DNA from: Iris pallida
Lineage: Eukaryota > Streptophyta > Magnoliopsida > Asparagales > Iridaceae
Direction of reading: 5' to 3'
Length of the DNA stretch: 64,000 bases
Assembly (NCBI GenBank): GCA_029216955.1
Contig: JANAVB010003400.1
Span: forward strand, 16,774,051-16,838,050
Position numbers and translations under genes: made by a program
Shown: one piece after another, positions 9,430-22,270 of the stretch
How the letters are laid out: each line of letters opens with the position of its first letter
Numbering within the stretch: position 1 is the stretch's first letter
The notes under the pieces: model-generated
Database searches by the model: none
What the model saw: only the letters and a program-made list of their open reading frames with translations
What the model was told of the DNA's origin: nothing

Positions 9430-12400
9430 TATCAGATTATTTTTTATTAACGGCCTGACGTTTGACTTAGGCCTGCTTAGAAGCATCGTCTCTGAAAGGC
9501 GTCAGCTCAGCTCGCTTGCCTTCCAAAGTAACGAGTTAGATCCAACCTTTCAACCTTGTTCCTGGCTTCATTTGATTGAATAGCAAAGATCTTCTGATGC
9601 CTAGTATTCTCAGCCAGAGAAGATTCCTCCAAAGCATAAGCATCTTGGAGGGCTTTGACCTCAGCAGAAAGTTTACTCATGCAACGTTCATTTTTTGATA
9701 AGAAGCATACTTGACCGAGGAAGTTGAAAGAAATTTGTATTCCTTACGAGCCTTGAGAACCTGTTCTTTGAAGGCCTCTCTTGATTCACCAAGGCAACTT
9801 TCTCTTTGTGGATAGCATCATTCAATTTGCTGAGCACATCGGATTCAATCACTTGAAGATTGCAATGACGTACGAGACCAAGATTTACCACGCGTCTCTC
9901 AAGAGTGTCAAGCAATATTTTCAAATCCTCTGCTATGGTCTCATGACCAGGGAAGTTTCAAGTGCTAGAATCATGTGCATAGCTAGTATTTTGGTATGGG
10001 TAAAAGGAATGTTCCTTTCCATAATTCCTTGTATTCCACTTGCCAAGATGGAATAGAAACTCTGTATCCAGATTTTAGCCATACCTTCAAGGTGAACACT
10101 TGTCAATGGTATCATGTGACAGTAATTGTCTGAGCTGCTACTTCAGATGGAGGAGTGAAAGACTCTTGAACATCTGTTATACAGAAAGACGATTAAGTTA
10201 ATTTGAATAATGGAAAAAGAATATAAAAATGGTGAAGAATTGTAGTATTCGTACCTTGTTGTTCACTCGGGAGTAAGTGTGATTCAACAGGCTTCTCCGT
10301 TATGAAAAACACCTATCCTTCACCAAGCTATGCAGATACTTGCTCAACCATTCTAGTTTCAAGCTGGAAGGGAAGTATGGTACCTTCAGATTCATTTTGA
10401 ACCTCCAGTTCAATAGCTAGAAATACAGGTCCTAAATCACAAATTATTATAGGCTCACTGGGCACTTGTAGACTGGCTTTTATCTCTCCAAAGTTACCTA
10501 AATCTATATTCTCAAAAGCTGAGCCACCGTCATCTACTACATATTTTAGTTCAGAGGCTGCGTGAGATTGGTCACCCTTCTTATCATCCCACTCGTCTAC
10601 TGACTCATCTTCTGGAAAGGCTTGGAGGGACCATTACCATTCTTGGGCAAGAAGTCAGATGCTTTTGAAGTTACCCCAGCAGGTGAACTTATAATGCTCA
10701 CACTTTTAGTAGTTTGATGAGAAAGAGTCCTACGAGATGACTGTCGTGGAGATATCATCTCTGTTTCCTTAATCGGAGGATTAATTGGCGGTATAGAAGC
10801 TATCGCTAGTTCATCGACTGCCGGAGCATCCAGTTCCGGATCTATTTCATAAGAAGACTGATGGTCTCAAATGATTTTTGCTTTTTATGGACTATTCTCT
10901 TCTGACGGGTTGTTTTTGTCGAGGATGATGGTGCGACAACCTTTGCTTTCTTAGAAGAAGGAGAGGATATAGGGGCAGATTTTCGTCTCCTTCTATCCTT
11001 ATCTTTCTTTGGTTTTTCATCTGAAGAAGCCTCCGTTTTGGATTAAAAAATAGGTGCGGCCCCTATGATATCTCTTCTTCAAAAATCTATTTTTTCGAGG
11101 ATTCCTGAGGTCTTGGGTAGAGGGTTTTGGTCTGGTATTCAGTTTGAAACTTGACTCACGATCATAGTCAGCTGATAGAGAATTTATGCTACAATAGAAT
11201 TTACCTGCAGCATACAAGATTTGGGCACTATCAACGTTCTTTGGCGTAGTAAAGGAGGTGTTGGTACCTCTTACAATATAATATTGCCAGGCTCTAATCC
11301 CATCGAGGAAACTTCCTTTGTATTAGAGAAAAGAGCTAGCATTTCCTAGAAACCACTAGCTATAACCAAATTGGCGAGCAAATCGGCTAGGTAAATAAGG
11401 TTTTAGATGAACATCCTTATGTCTTCACAACATCAGATGCGAAGGACGGATAGATTGAAGCAATGGAATGCCCCTTTCGACAAAGTTGAGGCATTATTTA
11501 TACATGTATCTGTCAGTGTAGTGCCTTCTTCACTACTGGCAAACTTCGGAAATAGTTTAAAAAAGTAGTAAGCTTGCGAGTATCCAAGCACTCTTCTATA
11601 AGACACGATTATATTGAAATTCCAAGTTTTACCCTTGTACCATTTGAGAGTGCTATCCTCAGGCAAGGTCTCTGATTCTAGCCCTGGGTGCATCAGTTTT
11701 GGGTAGTGCCGAATCAACCAACAAATCAAATAGTGAAATAGAAGTTTTGATCTGACGAAATCCTTTTCCTTCGTACTGTGTAATGCATTATCTACAAAAT
11801 TTTGCAGTCCCCTGTCAATGCTACAGACCATAGCTGGGAGTAAGGCCAGTTTATAACCGAACACCAATTTCACAGTAGGGAGAATGAAGCTTCGGCTTAA
11901 TCTCTTGATGGCTCATGTACCACTAAAGACTGTGCAGTTTCTTAGCTAAGCCATCAGATAAGCTTCTATAATTGCTTTATCCGACAGTGGATGAAGTAGA
12001 TGGTAGAAATAATAACAAGCTGAAGTGTTGGTATCATCATCTCTCATGTTTCTTTCATTAAGGTCATTCATTAAATCATAGATTTCCACATCTGTCATCA
12101 TCGGACAAACAGTGTGATCCTTCTGACCAGATTCTTTACTGGGTGCTTTGAAAAGATGGTCTATCCATTATTTAGTATGAGGAATTGGACCTTCAGTCCT
12201 CCTGACTTGTATCTTCTGTAGCAAATATTATGACAAAATAGCAGTTCTTTATGCACATCCAACATGCCCGGGTTAGTCTTTCCCATAGAATCTAATTCTG
12301 CATTTGTTGGAGTATATTCTTCATAAGGATCATCACCCCTGGGGAGTTTAGAGATCGTCTGCATCTCATGAAGAGCCAAGCCCATTTCACCAACAGGCGT

Positions 12401-13669
12401 AAAGAATATACCAGTATTACATTTTACGTCTCTACGAGTGTAACAAACTTATGACTATTTATTTTTAGCCCGTAACAAGTAGCCCTGACTATATAGTACA
12501 AGCCATAGTCCTTCAGGATTACTGTATAATTGGTTAACACCCACTCAGAGACATTACTCCATGTACTGTCACTGTGCATCCAGTTCAGTAATTTCGAGGA
12601 GCCAGTAGGATAAGACAGATTTTTGAAAGCAACTTAATGGTGAGGGTTGCAGTGGCAAAGCCCAAATCGTCTGGTCCGGCATCACTTTTAATAATCCCAA
12701 GCAGTAGGCCAAGTTGAGTAAAACAGACATTCTCGTTCTTACACTCAAAAGTATTATAATTGGCGTCATTAGGCCGATGAATAATCTGTCCAACAGGAGC
12801 TCCAGCTTGCGTAGGAGTTATTGAATATTTCGTCTTCCTCGAAGAGGCAACAGGAACAGAAGACGTCAAAGGTAGATGACGTCCAGCAGACGGTACAAAC
12901 ATTTTCTAGTTCTTCAATACAAGCACCCAAGAATGTTTATCCTTCTTGAGCTTACTGTTGTTATATCCCGTCAATGTAAAAGCATGTCCAAAAAGAAAAG
13001 CTGGTCTTAAGAACTTCTTATTATTTAGTATGAAGTCACCACTAGTAAATATTTATTGTAGAAAGCTTTGAGTTTGATTAATAATCATTGCTTGCCGGGA
13101 AGAAGGCTGATCATTGTTGATTTGAGCCAATATATATGATACCAGGTCCGAATAATTTGTGCCTCGCATTCTTTCAGGAGCATCTAGGTAACACTCTCTA
13201 AGCATGTTGGTCAGGAAATGCACTATAAGATGAAGAAGAGAGAGAGTTAGTCACATAACTTATGCCTATATAAAGATTGGCGCATAAGTATGTACGCGCC
13301 TATCCTTCAGGTTGTTACTAACTATGGACGCATAAAGCCAAGCATAAAGTGAGAGTTAATCACACTCATGTGACAGCCTTCAAAAGCGCGTAAAGCCAAG
13401 ACATGCATTTTTGGTTGAAGCCTCACATAAACAACAATACATGTAATTGGGAGATTAGTCTACACATTTTTTGAGTCGAGTTTCCTCGCTCATGTGTCAA
13501 GACTTATATTCCTGATTACAAAATATCAAAATCTCAAGCTTCCATCGAAAGAATCTTTACCCTCGATCGATGGTTGGACAACTTCAGGAGCGATCTTAGA
13601 CGAATCGTTGGCCGATTTTCTTTTGTTCTTGCTAGACGACGGCACCTTGGTTGCAGATTTGGGAGCCAT
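9430..13669 (-). pseudogene. Plant mobile domain (PMD)-like multi-exon gene, decayed
   Basis: A start at 13669 (MAPKSATKVPSSSKNKRKS) lies about 100 bases after a TATA box. Coherent coding blocks then follow on the minus strand. About 13220-12585 has LRECYLDAPERMRG and GQIIHRPNDANYNTF. About 12420-12161 has GEMGLALHEMQTISKLP with DDPYEEYTPTNAEL, the block I recognise from plant mobile domain (aminotransferase-like) proteins. About 11873-11433 has LLPAMVCSIDRGLQNF with FHYLICWLI. A Ser/Lys-rich basic segment follows near 11000-10860, an acidic segment at 10620-10380, and a coiled-coil-like tail at 10100-9430. Several in-frame stops break the blocks. PMD proteins occur both as host genes and inside transposons; this copy has no identified transposon ends. 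Domain assignment is from memory of the motif and is moderate. Confidence 0.5.
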
Positions 13670-13774
13670 TACTTTAAAGCTTTTGATGGAGTAGAAGGAG
13701 ATAGAAGAGTTCTTAAAGAGACAAGGGGTTGCAAGGAAGAAAGTAAAGTTTTTACTTTCTTGTTCTTCCTTCCT

Positions 13775-13783
13775 ATTTTATAG
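13775..13783 (-). promoter_or_regulatory. TATA box of the PMD-like gene
   Basis: TATAAAATA on the minus strand about 100 bases upstream of the ATG at 13669, followed by a CT-rich leader. Confidence 0.5.
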
Positions 13784-13789
13784 ACTGTA

Positions 13790-14811
13790 CCAGATAGTCG
13801 CATAAGGAGTTTATGACTTTTCGAATCCCAAGTTATTCGGAGAAATCATACCAAACCCTTCAATTTTTATGCCAGACGATGGTTACATTAATGGCTCGAA
13901 ATCAAAAGGAGATTCTAAAAGATTGACAACTGTTTGAATCAATCTACGTGTTAAGTAGAAACAGTTGTTAAGTAGAAACAGTGATCTTATGAGATGATGG
14001 CAAAAATTCATGCGTCTCAGACTGAGCTATCAATTATGCACTCAATATATGTGTATCATGAGCAATGAATTTCATGTGTCCTTTTGAACATGGGAATTTA
14101 TACAGAATGTACCAATCTTTTGGTTCTAAGCAGTTATGCGACATTTGGAGGACAGTGATTCTTTTGAAATACAAGCAAAAAATTACAATAAAAATGAATA
14201 TCCAAGTCAACAACATAATTTTATTTCAGAAATCATGATTACATATGATGCAGATCTATTACACTCTGGATTTTTATATTTTAGTCATGACAGTGGGTGA
14301 TGGAGGTCTATTACATTCAGGACCTTCTCCATCATTTTGTCTCTCAATGCAAACCTCAATATCTCGAAAATGTTGCACTTAAAGAGACAGTTGCAAAGAG
14401 GGGAGACTGTGACATATAAGTCCAGTGCCAATATTTCCATAACCATATAAGGATGGTGGTATATACTTCCCTAGAAAGTGATCAACCCAAGTCTTCTTCT
14501 TTAGGTTTATAAGTGTGGGTCACCCTCTGCAGTATCTGACAGTTTTCTCAAGCAGGTGGATACAAAATTGGATCGACACACAGTCCAAGATTCTCATCGA
14601 CTGCCCACATTGTTTGCCATCGACAGTGTTTGATTGGGACTCAAACCCAATCTCATCACAGATGCTACAACAGTGAAACCAGCCAGTTACAAGCCTCATC
14701 AAGTGGACGCAAACATCTAGCTAGGTCTCAGGACCGCAAAGGTCCACCCCGTAATGTGTCGAATCATGTCGAATAAGACATGTTATGATGTATTTCCAAG
14801 CTCCATCTGAG
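13790..14811. other. Unassigned flank before the duplication
   Basis: No domain, LTR end or inverted repeat recognised. Motifs such as CATGCGTCTCAG (near 14010) resemble the CGCATG motifs of nearby LTRs, so it may be eroded retroelement sequence. Confidence 0.3.
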
Positions 14812-15300
14812 CTCCAGTCATCCAAGGAGTTTCCTGAAAATATGACAAGTTCAAGGGGAGTCATATGCATAAAGTCAGTTATTTTGAGTAACAGCAAAGG
14901 GGGCATTGGAAACTGTAAACATTTCATGCGCCTAAAAATGGCACCAGTACTCTTTGAACAACACAACGTCGATAGCCCTGCTTATTTGTGCAGTGTTATT
15001 CCTATTTTTATAGTACACATTTCTATAAATGTACCTATATACTTTGAAGACATGTTGAGTTTAGAACATGATCAAAGTATAAGTCATTGCTACAAAACTT
15101 CGTGTGAAAGAGAAGTGACAAAAAGAGAAAAGGTAAATTCTACTTCAAAAAAATTTACCTTTTGAAGATCGATCCTTTCCCAACTTCTGGCATAATCGAA
15201 GAGCAGTATTCTCATCAAGGTGATGCTCAACCCCTTCACAAGCTTGCACAAATTCGTTGGAATGGTGATCAGCGGATGCATAGTTTGAAGTGATCCTGAA
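14812..15300. other. Start of unit 1; no gene recognised; perfect hairpin at 15129-15165
   Basis: The inverted repeat AAAAGGTAAATT / AATTTACCTTTT encloses a short loop. An open frame on the plus strand is shared with unit 2 but matches no family I know. The rest is unassigned. Confidence 0.35.
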
Positions 15301-16724
15301 AAATCCTATCAAAGTCATGTCCTATTTATAAGGACAAAAACTTATTAGGTGATATACTATGCGACTTTATGTTGAGGTAAGATAATCAACTCAACATTAA
15401 CTGTTTCATGATTTTCTATTCCTAAAATCGCGGATGGCAATTGACTTAGCCTCGATCCAAGCAAATGCCAGAAACGACCGCCACAAATTTCAAAGACAAA
15501 ACAAATCTTGAAGGATTTGGTTAAAGCAAGTGACAGCGTGGCAAGTGACCCAATACGTCCAAAGATCCATACGATAGAATTTTTTCTCTCTTTCATGCTT
15601 CTTGTTCAAAGTATGTCAAAACTTGTTCAAGTTTTAAAATTTTTGAAGGTGGTCCTATAAAAGCATAAAAATATAAAAAAGAGGCGCATAGGCTTCATGC
15701 GTCTAAAGTCTAAAATGTTCAATTGGAAACCGCTTGCTTACCAAGGAAGACTCATGTTCAAGAAATGGGCCAGATAGACGCATGGTCCATTCAGCCGCAT
15801 GATCTACTTTTGTCTCTTGTGTGAATACACGAGTCTCGAGCAGTGTGCAGTTTTCAGACTGCAAGGAAGGTGTCAGTGATTTCATCATCCTCATTATTAT
15901 ACTTTGCCAGCTGTAAACGAAGCAGTCGTATGTGTCTACTTCCAAATCAGGATTTGGCAGAAAATAGTTGAAAAAGCTATGTGTTCGAGTGTTGATCAAT
16001 GCATAGTTAATTGAAAAATTATCATTTCCAGCAAGCAATGAGAGAAGCTATGTGTTCCAGTGATGAATGATTCATAGTAACTCAAAGAAAAGTCATCATA
16101 TGCAGTAAGCAATAAGAGAAGCTATGCGTTCCAGTGTTGAATGATTCATAGTGACTCAAAGAAAAGATGTTATTTTGCAGTTAGCAACCAATTGCTATGC
16201 GATGCATAGCTAATCTCCATCAAATAGATTGTGTGCTGACATGGCAGAGATTCGTGCAACACGTCTCAAAACATGTAGTGAGCTATACATGATTCTCGAA
16301 CACGTTCACTTTCCACTAACCCCCAAGGCTCATGCGCCTACCCAAACTCATGCGTCTCTGAGGTAGAAGACAGTATATTTTTTGTACATACCCACATGAC
16401 TATTCCAGTAAAGAAAAGCTATAAATAGAGGATAGTTCCTTCCTCGCGTAGGGAAACATACAGAGGGATACACACACAGAGCATAATAAGAAGGAGAGAC
16501 TACATAAATTGCTTCTTTGCTAAGACCTTTCAGAGAAAAGAGAGAGCTTTCAATGATAAATGTCCCCTTGCAATTGAAAGTCATCAACCACCGAGCTTCT
16601 ACAACTTCTGCATCAGATCGTCAACGGAGTAGATAAGTCAAAGTATACTTAATCTCCATCACCCCAATCACCAGATTATTATTGTACTCAAAATTCTTGT
16701 TTAAGATTCATGTTTTACTCTTTT
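15301..16724 (+). mobile_element. Plus-strand LTR-like fragment with TATA box at 16420
   Basis: TATAAATAG at 16420-16428 is preceded by CGCATG-type motifs (near 15695, 15780, 16330) and a 73-bp tandem repeat, and followed by a leader-like segment. This is the same layout as the Tat LTR at 24044-26048 but in the opposite orientation. It stops where the TGTCACGACCC LTR begins at 16725. The left boundary is not fixed and no internal coding region remains. Confidence 0.45.
15976..16195 (+). repeat. ~73-bp tandem repeat in the LTR-like fragment
   Basis: GCTATGTGTTC or GCTATGCGTTC starts recur at 15976, 16047, 16121 and (partial) 16194, spaced 71-74 bases. The same array is in unit 2. Confidence 0.7.
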
Positions 16725-17698
16725 TGTCACGACCCGCATCTGCTTTTCGGATACGAAACATGTCCAAGCCCAGCCTACGCCGCAGTGTCGGCGGTAGAAC
16801 GCTGTCTAATATACACGAGTCATGGCAGTCTAGAATCTTATGGTAATCTATATCTCATCCACAGAATAATCAAGACACAACCAAGATCAATGAATAAGAC
16901 ATGAAACTGAACAATAATGAATATAAACTGAATGTATCCAAGAATCAATGTCACGTCCGGTGGACACAAATCCACTACCAATAGACGAAAAGAGAAAAGT
17001 ACATAAAATATGCTAACTGAATACAACCTGCTATTCAAGGCGATCTCAACTGTAAAACTCCGTGGTCTGGTGCTAACTCAACCTGCTCAACTGCTCCTGA
17101 CTCAAACTCGGCTAAACCTGAAGAGATCATCAGGTCCTCAGAGGACTAGCAAGATACATAAAAATGAGCCTTTCTAACTATTTATCATGCATGAAAATAT
17201 CCAGACTAAACAAGTAAAACTAAGCAGTGATAAAACACGAATCTGTGCACTAACTACGCATAAATAAACTGCTGGACGAAGACGAGAGAACTCATGTTAA
17301 GATGTCAACGGATAACTAAATTGAATTTTCAAACCCTCGCCCCTAGTGTAGACTCGCAGGTTTGATCAACTACTAACCCTCGCCCCTAGTATGGACTCGC
17401 AGGTTAGCTTCAGAAATCACCCCCGTCCCTAATGTGGACTCGCAGGTGTGGACCAATAACTACTAACCCTCGCCCCCTAATGTAGATTCGCAGGTTAGCT
17501 TCAAGAATCACCCTCGCTCCTAGTGTGGACTCGCAGGTGCAGACAAATATCTACTAACCCTCGCCCCTAATGTGGACTCGCAGGTTAGCTTCAGGATTTC
17601 AAGACAAGGAGGTATAACAGTTCAGTTCATGACTTCTCGACCCATGACACGACTCAATCAAGGCACAAGTGTGAACACGTTCAATAAAATCACAAGAC
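16725..17698 (-). mobile_element. Part of a 'TGTCACGACCC' Gypsy LTR, interrupted by CACTA insertion
   Basis: It starts TGTCACGACCCGCATCTGC and shares, about 400 bases in, the block ATCATCAGGTCCTCAGAGGA with the LTR at 60881. It is cut at 17698 by the CACTA terminus. Sequence around 17640-17698 matches that around 61960-62020 in the other LTR, so this part is LTR, not internal region. Orientation is inferred from the related complete LTR at 55165-58605, whose polypurine tract is on its right. Confidence 0.6.
17334..17600. repeat. LTR minisatellite, CCCTCGCCCCTAATGTGGAC core
   Basis: About six cores of the form CCCTCGCCCCTAATGTGGAC followed by TCGCAGG, with alternating spacers (one beginning TTAGCTTCA, one ending ATAACTACT or similar). 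The array is also in unit 2 at about 39865-40130. Confidence 0.8.
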
Positions 17699-17719
17699 CA
17701 CTACTAAAATACAGCAATT

Positions 17720-18056
17720 TGGCGACGGATAATTAGCGACGGATCTTATCCGTCGGTCATAGCGACGGACTAGCGACTACCTTGTGACGGACTACCGTCA
17801 GAAAGCAATGGATAATTTTTTTATTTTTTTATGTCAAAATCGGTCGCACATCCATCGCTCATTTGACGAAAATTTAGCGACGGATTGATGTCCGTCGCTA
17901 TTATGTCGCATATTTTGGCGGCAAAAACTGAAAAAAAATGGCACAATAAATTAGCGTCTAACTAGCGACGGCCATTCCGTCGGTAATCTAGTGGCCATTT
18001 AGCGACTACCTAGCGACGAATATCCGTCGGTAGTCCGTCGCTAAATACTGTAACCT
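17720..18056. repeat. CACTA subterminal repeats
   Basis: Direct and inverted copies of AGCGACGGA and TCCGTCGCTA, at least eight in 340 bases. In CACTA elements such clusters bind the element-encoded protein needed for transposition. Confidence 0.75.
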
Positions 18057-18110
18057 AACTTAAATTGAACCGACGGAGGGGGGAGGGGAATTTTTCATTC
18101 CCCCCAAAAA

Positions 18111-18112
<2 letters not shown>

Positions 18113-18152
<40 letters not shown>
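18113..18152. repeat. CT microsatellite
   Basis: Twenty CT units, contracted to a short interrupted tract in unit 2. More CT-rich sequence follows to about 18266 and supplies the CTC target of the Pack-CACTA. Confidence 0.9.
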
Positions 18153-18154
<2 letters not shown>

Positions 18155-18693
18155 ACCCTTTCTCTCTCTCTCTTTGGCGGCGAGCTCTCTCCGACGGGTC
18201 ACATTCTCCGACGAAGCTCTCTCTGACGGGTCTCTCTCTCTCAGGTATGCTCTCTTTCCCTCTCTCCACTACAACAAAAAGACCTATTAATGACGCTCGA
18301 CAAGGAGTTTTAATGACGGCTGATACATAAGCATTATCAAGTTAAGAAATACCTTTTTTCTATGACGGTTTGGGCTAATTCTGGGCTTTTTATAACGTTT
18401 ATAAAACAAAACGTCATTAATATTTTAGAGCGCTGGCAAACTTGTAATTCTTTCACTATATAAAAGCTCAGTGGGAGAGAGAAAATTCATTTTTCAGCAT
18501 CTCTCCTCCTCAAACCTCTTCTCCCCCAATTTTCTACTTTTTATTTTCTCTCCTTTTCGGTTCGACTCCAATTTCTCTCCCAAACTCCAGATCTACGAAA
18601 AGGTTCGATTTTTCTTCCAATTTTTCTTTGGGAATACATATCCTCCTTTTCGAATGGCAAAGGAAAAGTAAAGAGAAGGAAAAGAATGTGAAG

Positions 18694-20345
18694 ATGGCGA
18701 AAGTGACTTCCAAGTTGGAGCTGAAGCCACTTCCCTATGCACTGGTATTTTCTCTTCCGCTACGTCTCACGGACACAAAGCATCGATCTTGGCACGTCCT
18801 ATACGTGTCCGACGCGATACTACACGGCACTGATTTTTTGAGGAATGTTTGATTTGGTTTTTTTAGGAGTCGCTGGAGCCCCACATGAGCAGGAAGACGC
18901 TGGAGCTCCACTGGGGGAGGCACCACAGAGAACACGTGGAGGCGCTGAACAAGCTGATAGAAGGGAGCTAGCTCGAGGAGATGGAGCTGGAGGAGATTGT
19001 GCTCTCTTCCTACAACAAAGGAAATATTCTCCCTCCTTTCATCCACGCAGCACAGGTTGACTCCACCATGTGTTTGACACTTTGTCCTTTACAAAAATTC
19101 CTAACGATTGTTTTATCGTAACGATTGTCGCTTTACATAGTTTTCCCTTAATTTTGTTATTCGCTTACCCTTATTAGAGGTTATTTGGAGTATAAACTGC
19201 GACGAGGACGTTATTTGATTCTGCTTAGAATAAAATAAACTAACCCTTGGCTCGAGTTGTTGCCAACGAAATATGTAAAAGGACTAGAATGTCTCCAGGA
19301 TTTTGTATTAAGCATAAAAAGATATGGTAGAGGAAATGAGGACAATGGAGACGAGGTCTGCGTCCAAGGAGGAGGGACAGATGGTGAACTTATAAGGGAT
19401 GATGGGGAGAAAAGACGACGAAGACAATTAGGGCGATGGAGGAGAGATTGGTTTAATGGTGATCATGGCAATGACTAGTAAGGTTAGATAGGAAGATTGT
19501 AAGACTAGGGCTTGTAGATTGGAGACGGGTTGCAAAAGCTCATTATGACAATTTATGGGAACTGAAGAGCAAAGAGGTACAAAATGGTAGAAAATAATGC
19601 CATAGTTAAGGTTTGCAAGATTTTCTTTGTGTATTTAACCATGGGTCTTCGTAACCGATAAAGTTTATAGTTTCCAGGATGTCCAAGCAAATAACAAGAT
19701 TTAGGGGATGGACGGGAACTGAGGGCTTACAGGATCAGGATCCCTTTAAAAATGTCATTGGTTCAATATTGGTTCCTCTAATATCAATCGAATTGGGATT
19801 TGACATCTTTCCAATCTGCGTGAATTATAATGATTTTACCAATTTTGTTGCCCAAAACCTCCTATATATATTGGAGCTAATACTTTTTTCTGTATCCCTT
19901 TGCTAATGGTGATCTCTCTCTTCTTGCATTATTTGCAAATCTGGAACCATAACTTCTTTTGGCAATCAGTGAAACCAGGTGGCGGAGGGCGGCCTTCTGG
20001 AGTCCTCCTTAAATTGATAGAGAGGGACTTTGGCTCGTTTGAAGGAATGGTCAAAGAGTTTAAACGAGCCGCATCATCACAATTTGGTTCTGGTTGAGCT
20101 TGGCTTGTGTGTAAGTGCTAAGAAGTCTCTATTCCTTAATATTGTCCGGCTAATAATTATCACCTTGGATGTTTTATACAACCTAATTTTTTGTTCCTTA
20201 TTGTATTTATCTTAAAATTGCTTCAGACAAAGCGAACCAGTTAGATATGGGAAATACTGTAAATCCTCTCCCGTCAGAAGAGGACAATAAGCTTGTGGTA
20301 GTAAAGTCTCCAAATGCAGTGAACCCCCTCATTTGGGATTACTCT
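18694..20345 (+). pseudogene. FSD: Captured Fe superoxide dismutase exons 1-4 (introns retained)
   Basis: Four exon-like blocks match plastid-type Fe-SOD. 18694-18744: MAKVTSKLELKPLPYAL, GT donor after it. 18867-19055: ESLEPHMSRKTLELHWGRHH and later LSSYNKGNILPPFIHAAQ, with AG and GT borders. 19939-20108: [20 protein letters not shown], then RDFGSF and SQFGSG. About 20227-20345: [17 protein letters not shown] with GT donor. Fe-SOD converts superoxide to peroxide and oxygen. Two His ligand positions (HWGRHH, WNH) are kept, but the final exon with the Asp and last His ligand is missing. TAG at 18969-18971 and TGA at 20095-20097 (Trp in the family) break it, and the exon 3 acceptor reads AA in place of AG. 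Presence of introns means capture from genomic DNA, not from mRNA. About 175 of some 210 mature residues are represented. Confidence 0.88.
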
Positions 20346-22270
20346 GTACGTATACTGCTAAAGCATTTTCATTTTAGTTTTTCACCTTTTCTGTATTCTA
20401 TTTTAGCCCTAATATCTGGTAGGAGGATGGCACAACATTACAGCGGGATGCATATGTTAAGGAATGCAAGAAACTGTATAGTGTAGCTAATAATTGAATG
20501 AATGTCATTCTAATTTGTGACCATGTGAAGGACGCTACAACGCCTTTAAGAACATGACATCAAAATTAGGAACCATAAAACAACTAGGAGAAAATGCAGT
20601 TGTCTTTGTTAAGTACGACTTAGAAATGAGTTAGTGATGGGAATGACAAGATCAATGATCTGGTTCTTTGGACTCAGTATTTACTGATGAGTGGAACATT
20701 AGAAATGGAAATCTTTGCACCCTAAACGGAGTTCACTAGTGGATGCTTGTTCAGAAAAAAAAAATAGACACTAAATTTTGATTAGAGTATGATCTAATTT
20801 ATTAAGACTCTTGTCCAAATATTTATAGTAAATACAATGTTTGTGAGAAGACATAACTAATCCTAAAAATGAAAATTACATAAAATGCAAAAAATAAAGT
20901 CTGGCATTGTATCTGGTACAGACCAGATCGAATTATTTAAGAAAATGGTGCAACCATACATATAAGCATGCATTTGTACGACAAATGCATCTATTTAAAC
21001 ATGAACCCATGTCAGGTAGGTATATGTCCCTGCATCACATTCCCTAGAAGGTTCTCACGTTGAACATTTTTTCAGAGACCTAGAAAAAAGGCATTTGCTA
21101 TTGAGATGGGTCATATCACTCGTCCAATACTTCTTTGAAGGCTTGTTTCCACCCGACCTCGATTGTGCAATCGTTTTAGAATTAACAATATTTAGCTAGA
21201 TTATGAGAATGACATATGATACATAATAGATACTGATGTTTTGACCTAAAACACTATTGTTTTTGTATCCATTTGAATAACTTGTTCATGCTTGAACTAT
21301 TTGGGGGCAATTGCTGATGCTTTAGCGATGAGCAGTACTTTGGTTTTGTAAAATGTGATGGCCTAGGGAAGCTTCTCAAGGAGCCAAATGCCTTCTATAT
21401 ATATAGCTAGCTCTCTCATTATTTTTAATACCTTGAGCAAATTAATACCTTAAGCAAAGTTCTTTTTTGCTCTACTCGTAATTAAATTGCTGGCACATTT
21501 TTTCTGGAATTGCTTATATTGATTATGTACTGGTGCTTCAAGTATTCCTTACAATGATGTCAAACTTTATCAAGTACAATGCTTGTGGAGATAGAATCGA
21601 CTCTGGTATGGTGGTTTTGCAGGAGGATACAGCAAAGCCGGGGCAAGCACCACGACCTGCTGGAGCTGTAAACTCCGTTCGCCCATGAGGTTCCATGTTT
21701 CGATTGCGATATAACATTCCTGAGTTTTCATTGAGGCTTTTGACACTGAAAGGCTGCTTCATGCAACACTACTTCTCTTTGGGACTCCCGATATCTTCAA
21801 GAGATGGCAGAGAGAAGATCCATGGTCAGAATCTACTTACGTAAATATTTCTAATAATTTGGTTAGCAAAAGAGAGATTTATTCCTATTTTTTGGGTACA
21901 TTCTGTATTTGAATATTCAATGTAATGAAGATGTTGATATGTACTTTATTTTGAGAAATATAATAAAGATGGTGACATATAATGTTAAGTTTTTTGGAAT
22001 GTAATATATACTGTGCAGTATAGAGCATTATAAATATGCTAATTTGAATAGTATAAAGTGTTATAAATGTGCTACATTGAGCCTATACATATTATCTATT
22101 CATGACGTTTTAAAATTGTTCTGAATTGTGCACTATATATTAACTATTCATAACGCTTTTATAGAAACTATTCATGACGGTTATTTTATGACGCTTTTAA
22201 AAAATATTTATAACACCCGTTTTCATAACGGTTGTTGTGAAAAAAAAAGCGTCATGGTTCGTCATCAATA
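20346..22270 (+). other. Rest of the Pack-CACTA: possible further exon pieces and non-coding DNA
   Basis: After the last SOD exon two segments look exon-like. About 20425-20482 has TAG before it and reads [20 protein letters not shown]. About 21623-21690 follows TTTTGCAG, reads EDTAKPGQAPRPAGAVNSVR and ends in a stop. I do not recognise either as part of SOD; they may come from another gene or be chance. The remainder is AT-rich. Confidence 0.35.

Noticed and set aside
14785..15165. A 126-codon plus-strand open frame, largely open in unit 2 too
   Set aside because: Unit 2 lacks the first part because the breakpoint lies inside it, and nothing in the translation is recognisable. Openness in two recent copies is weak evidence.
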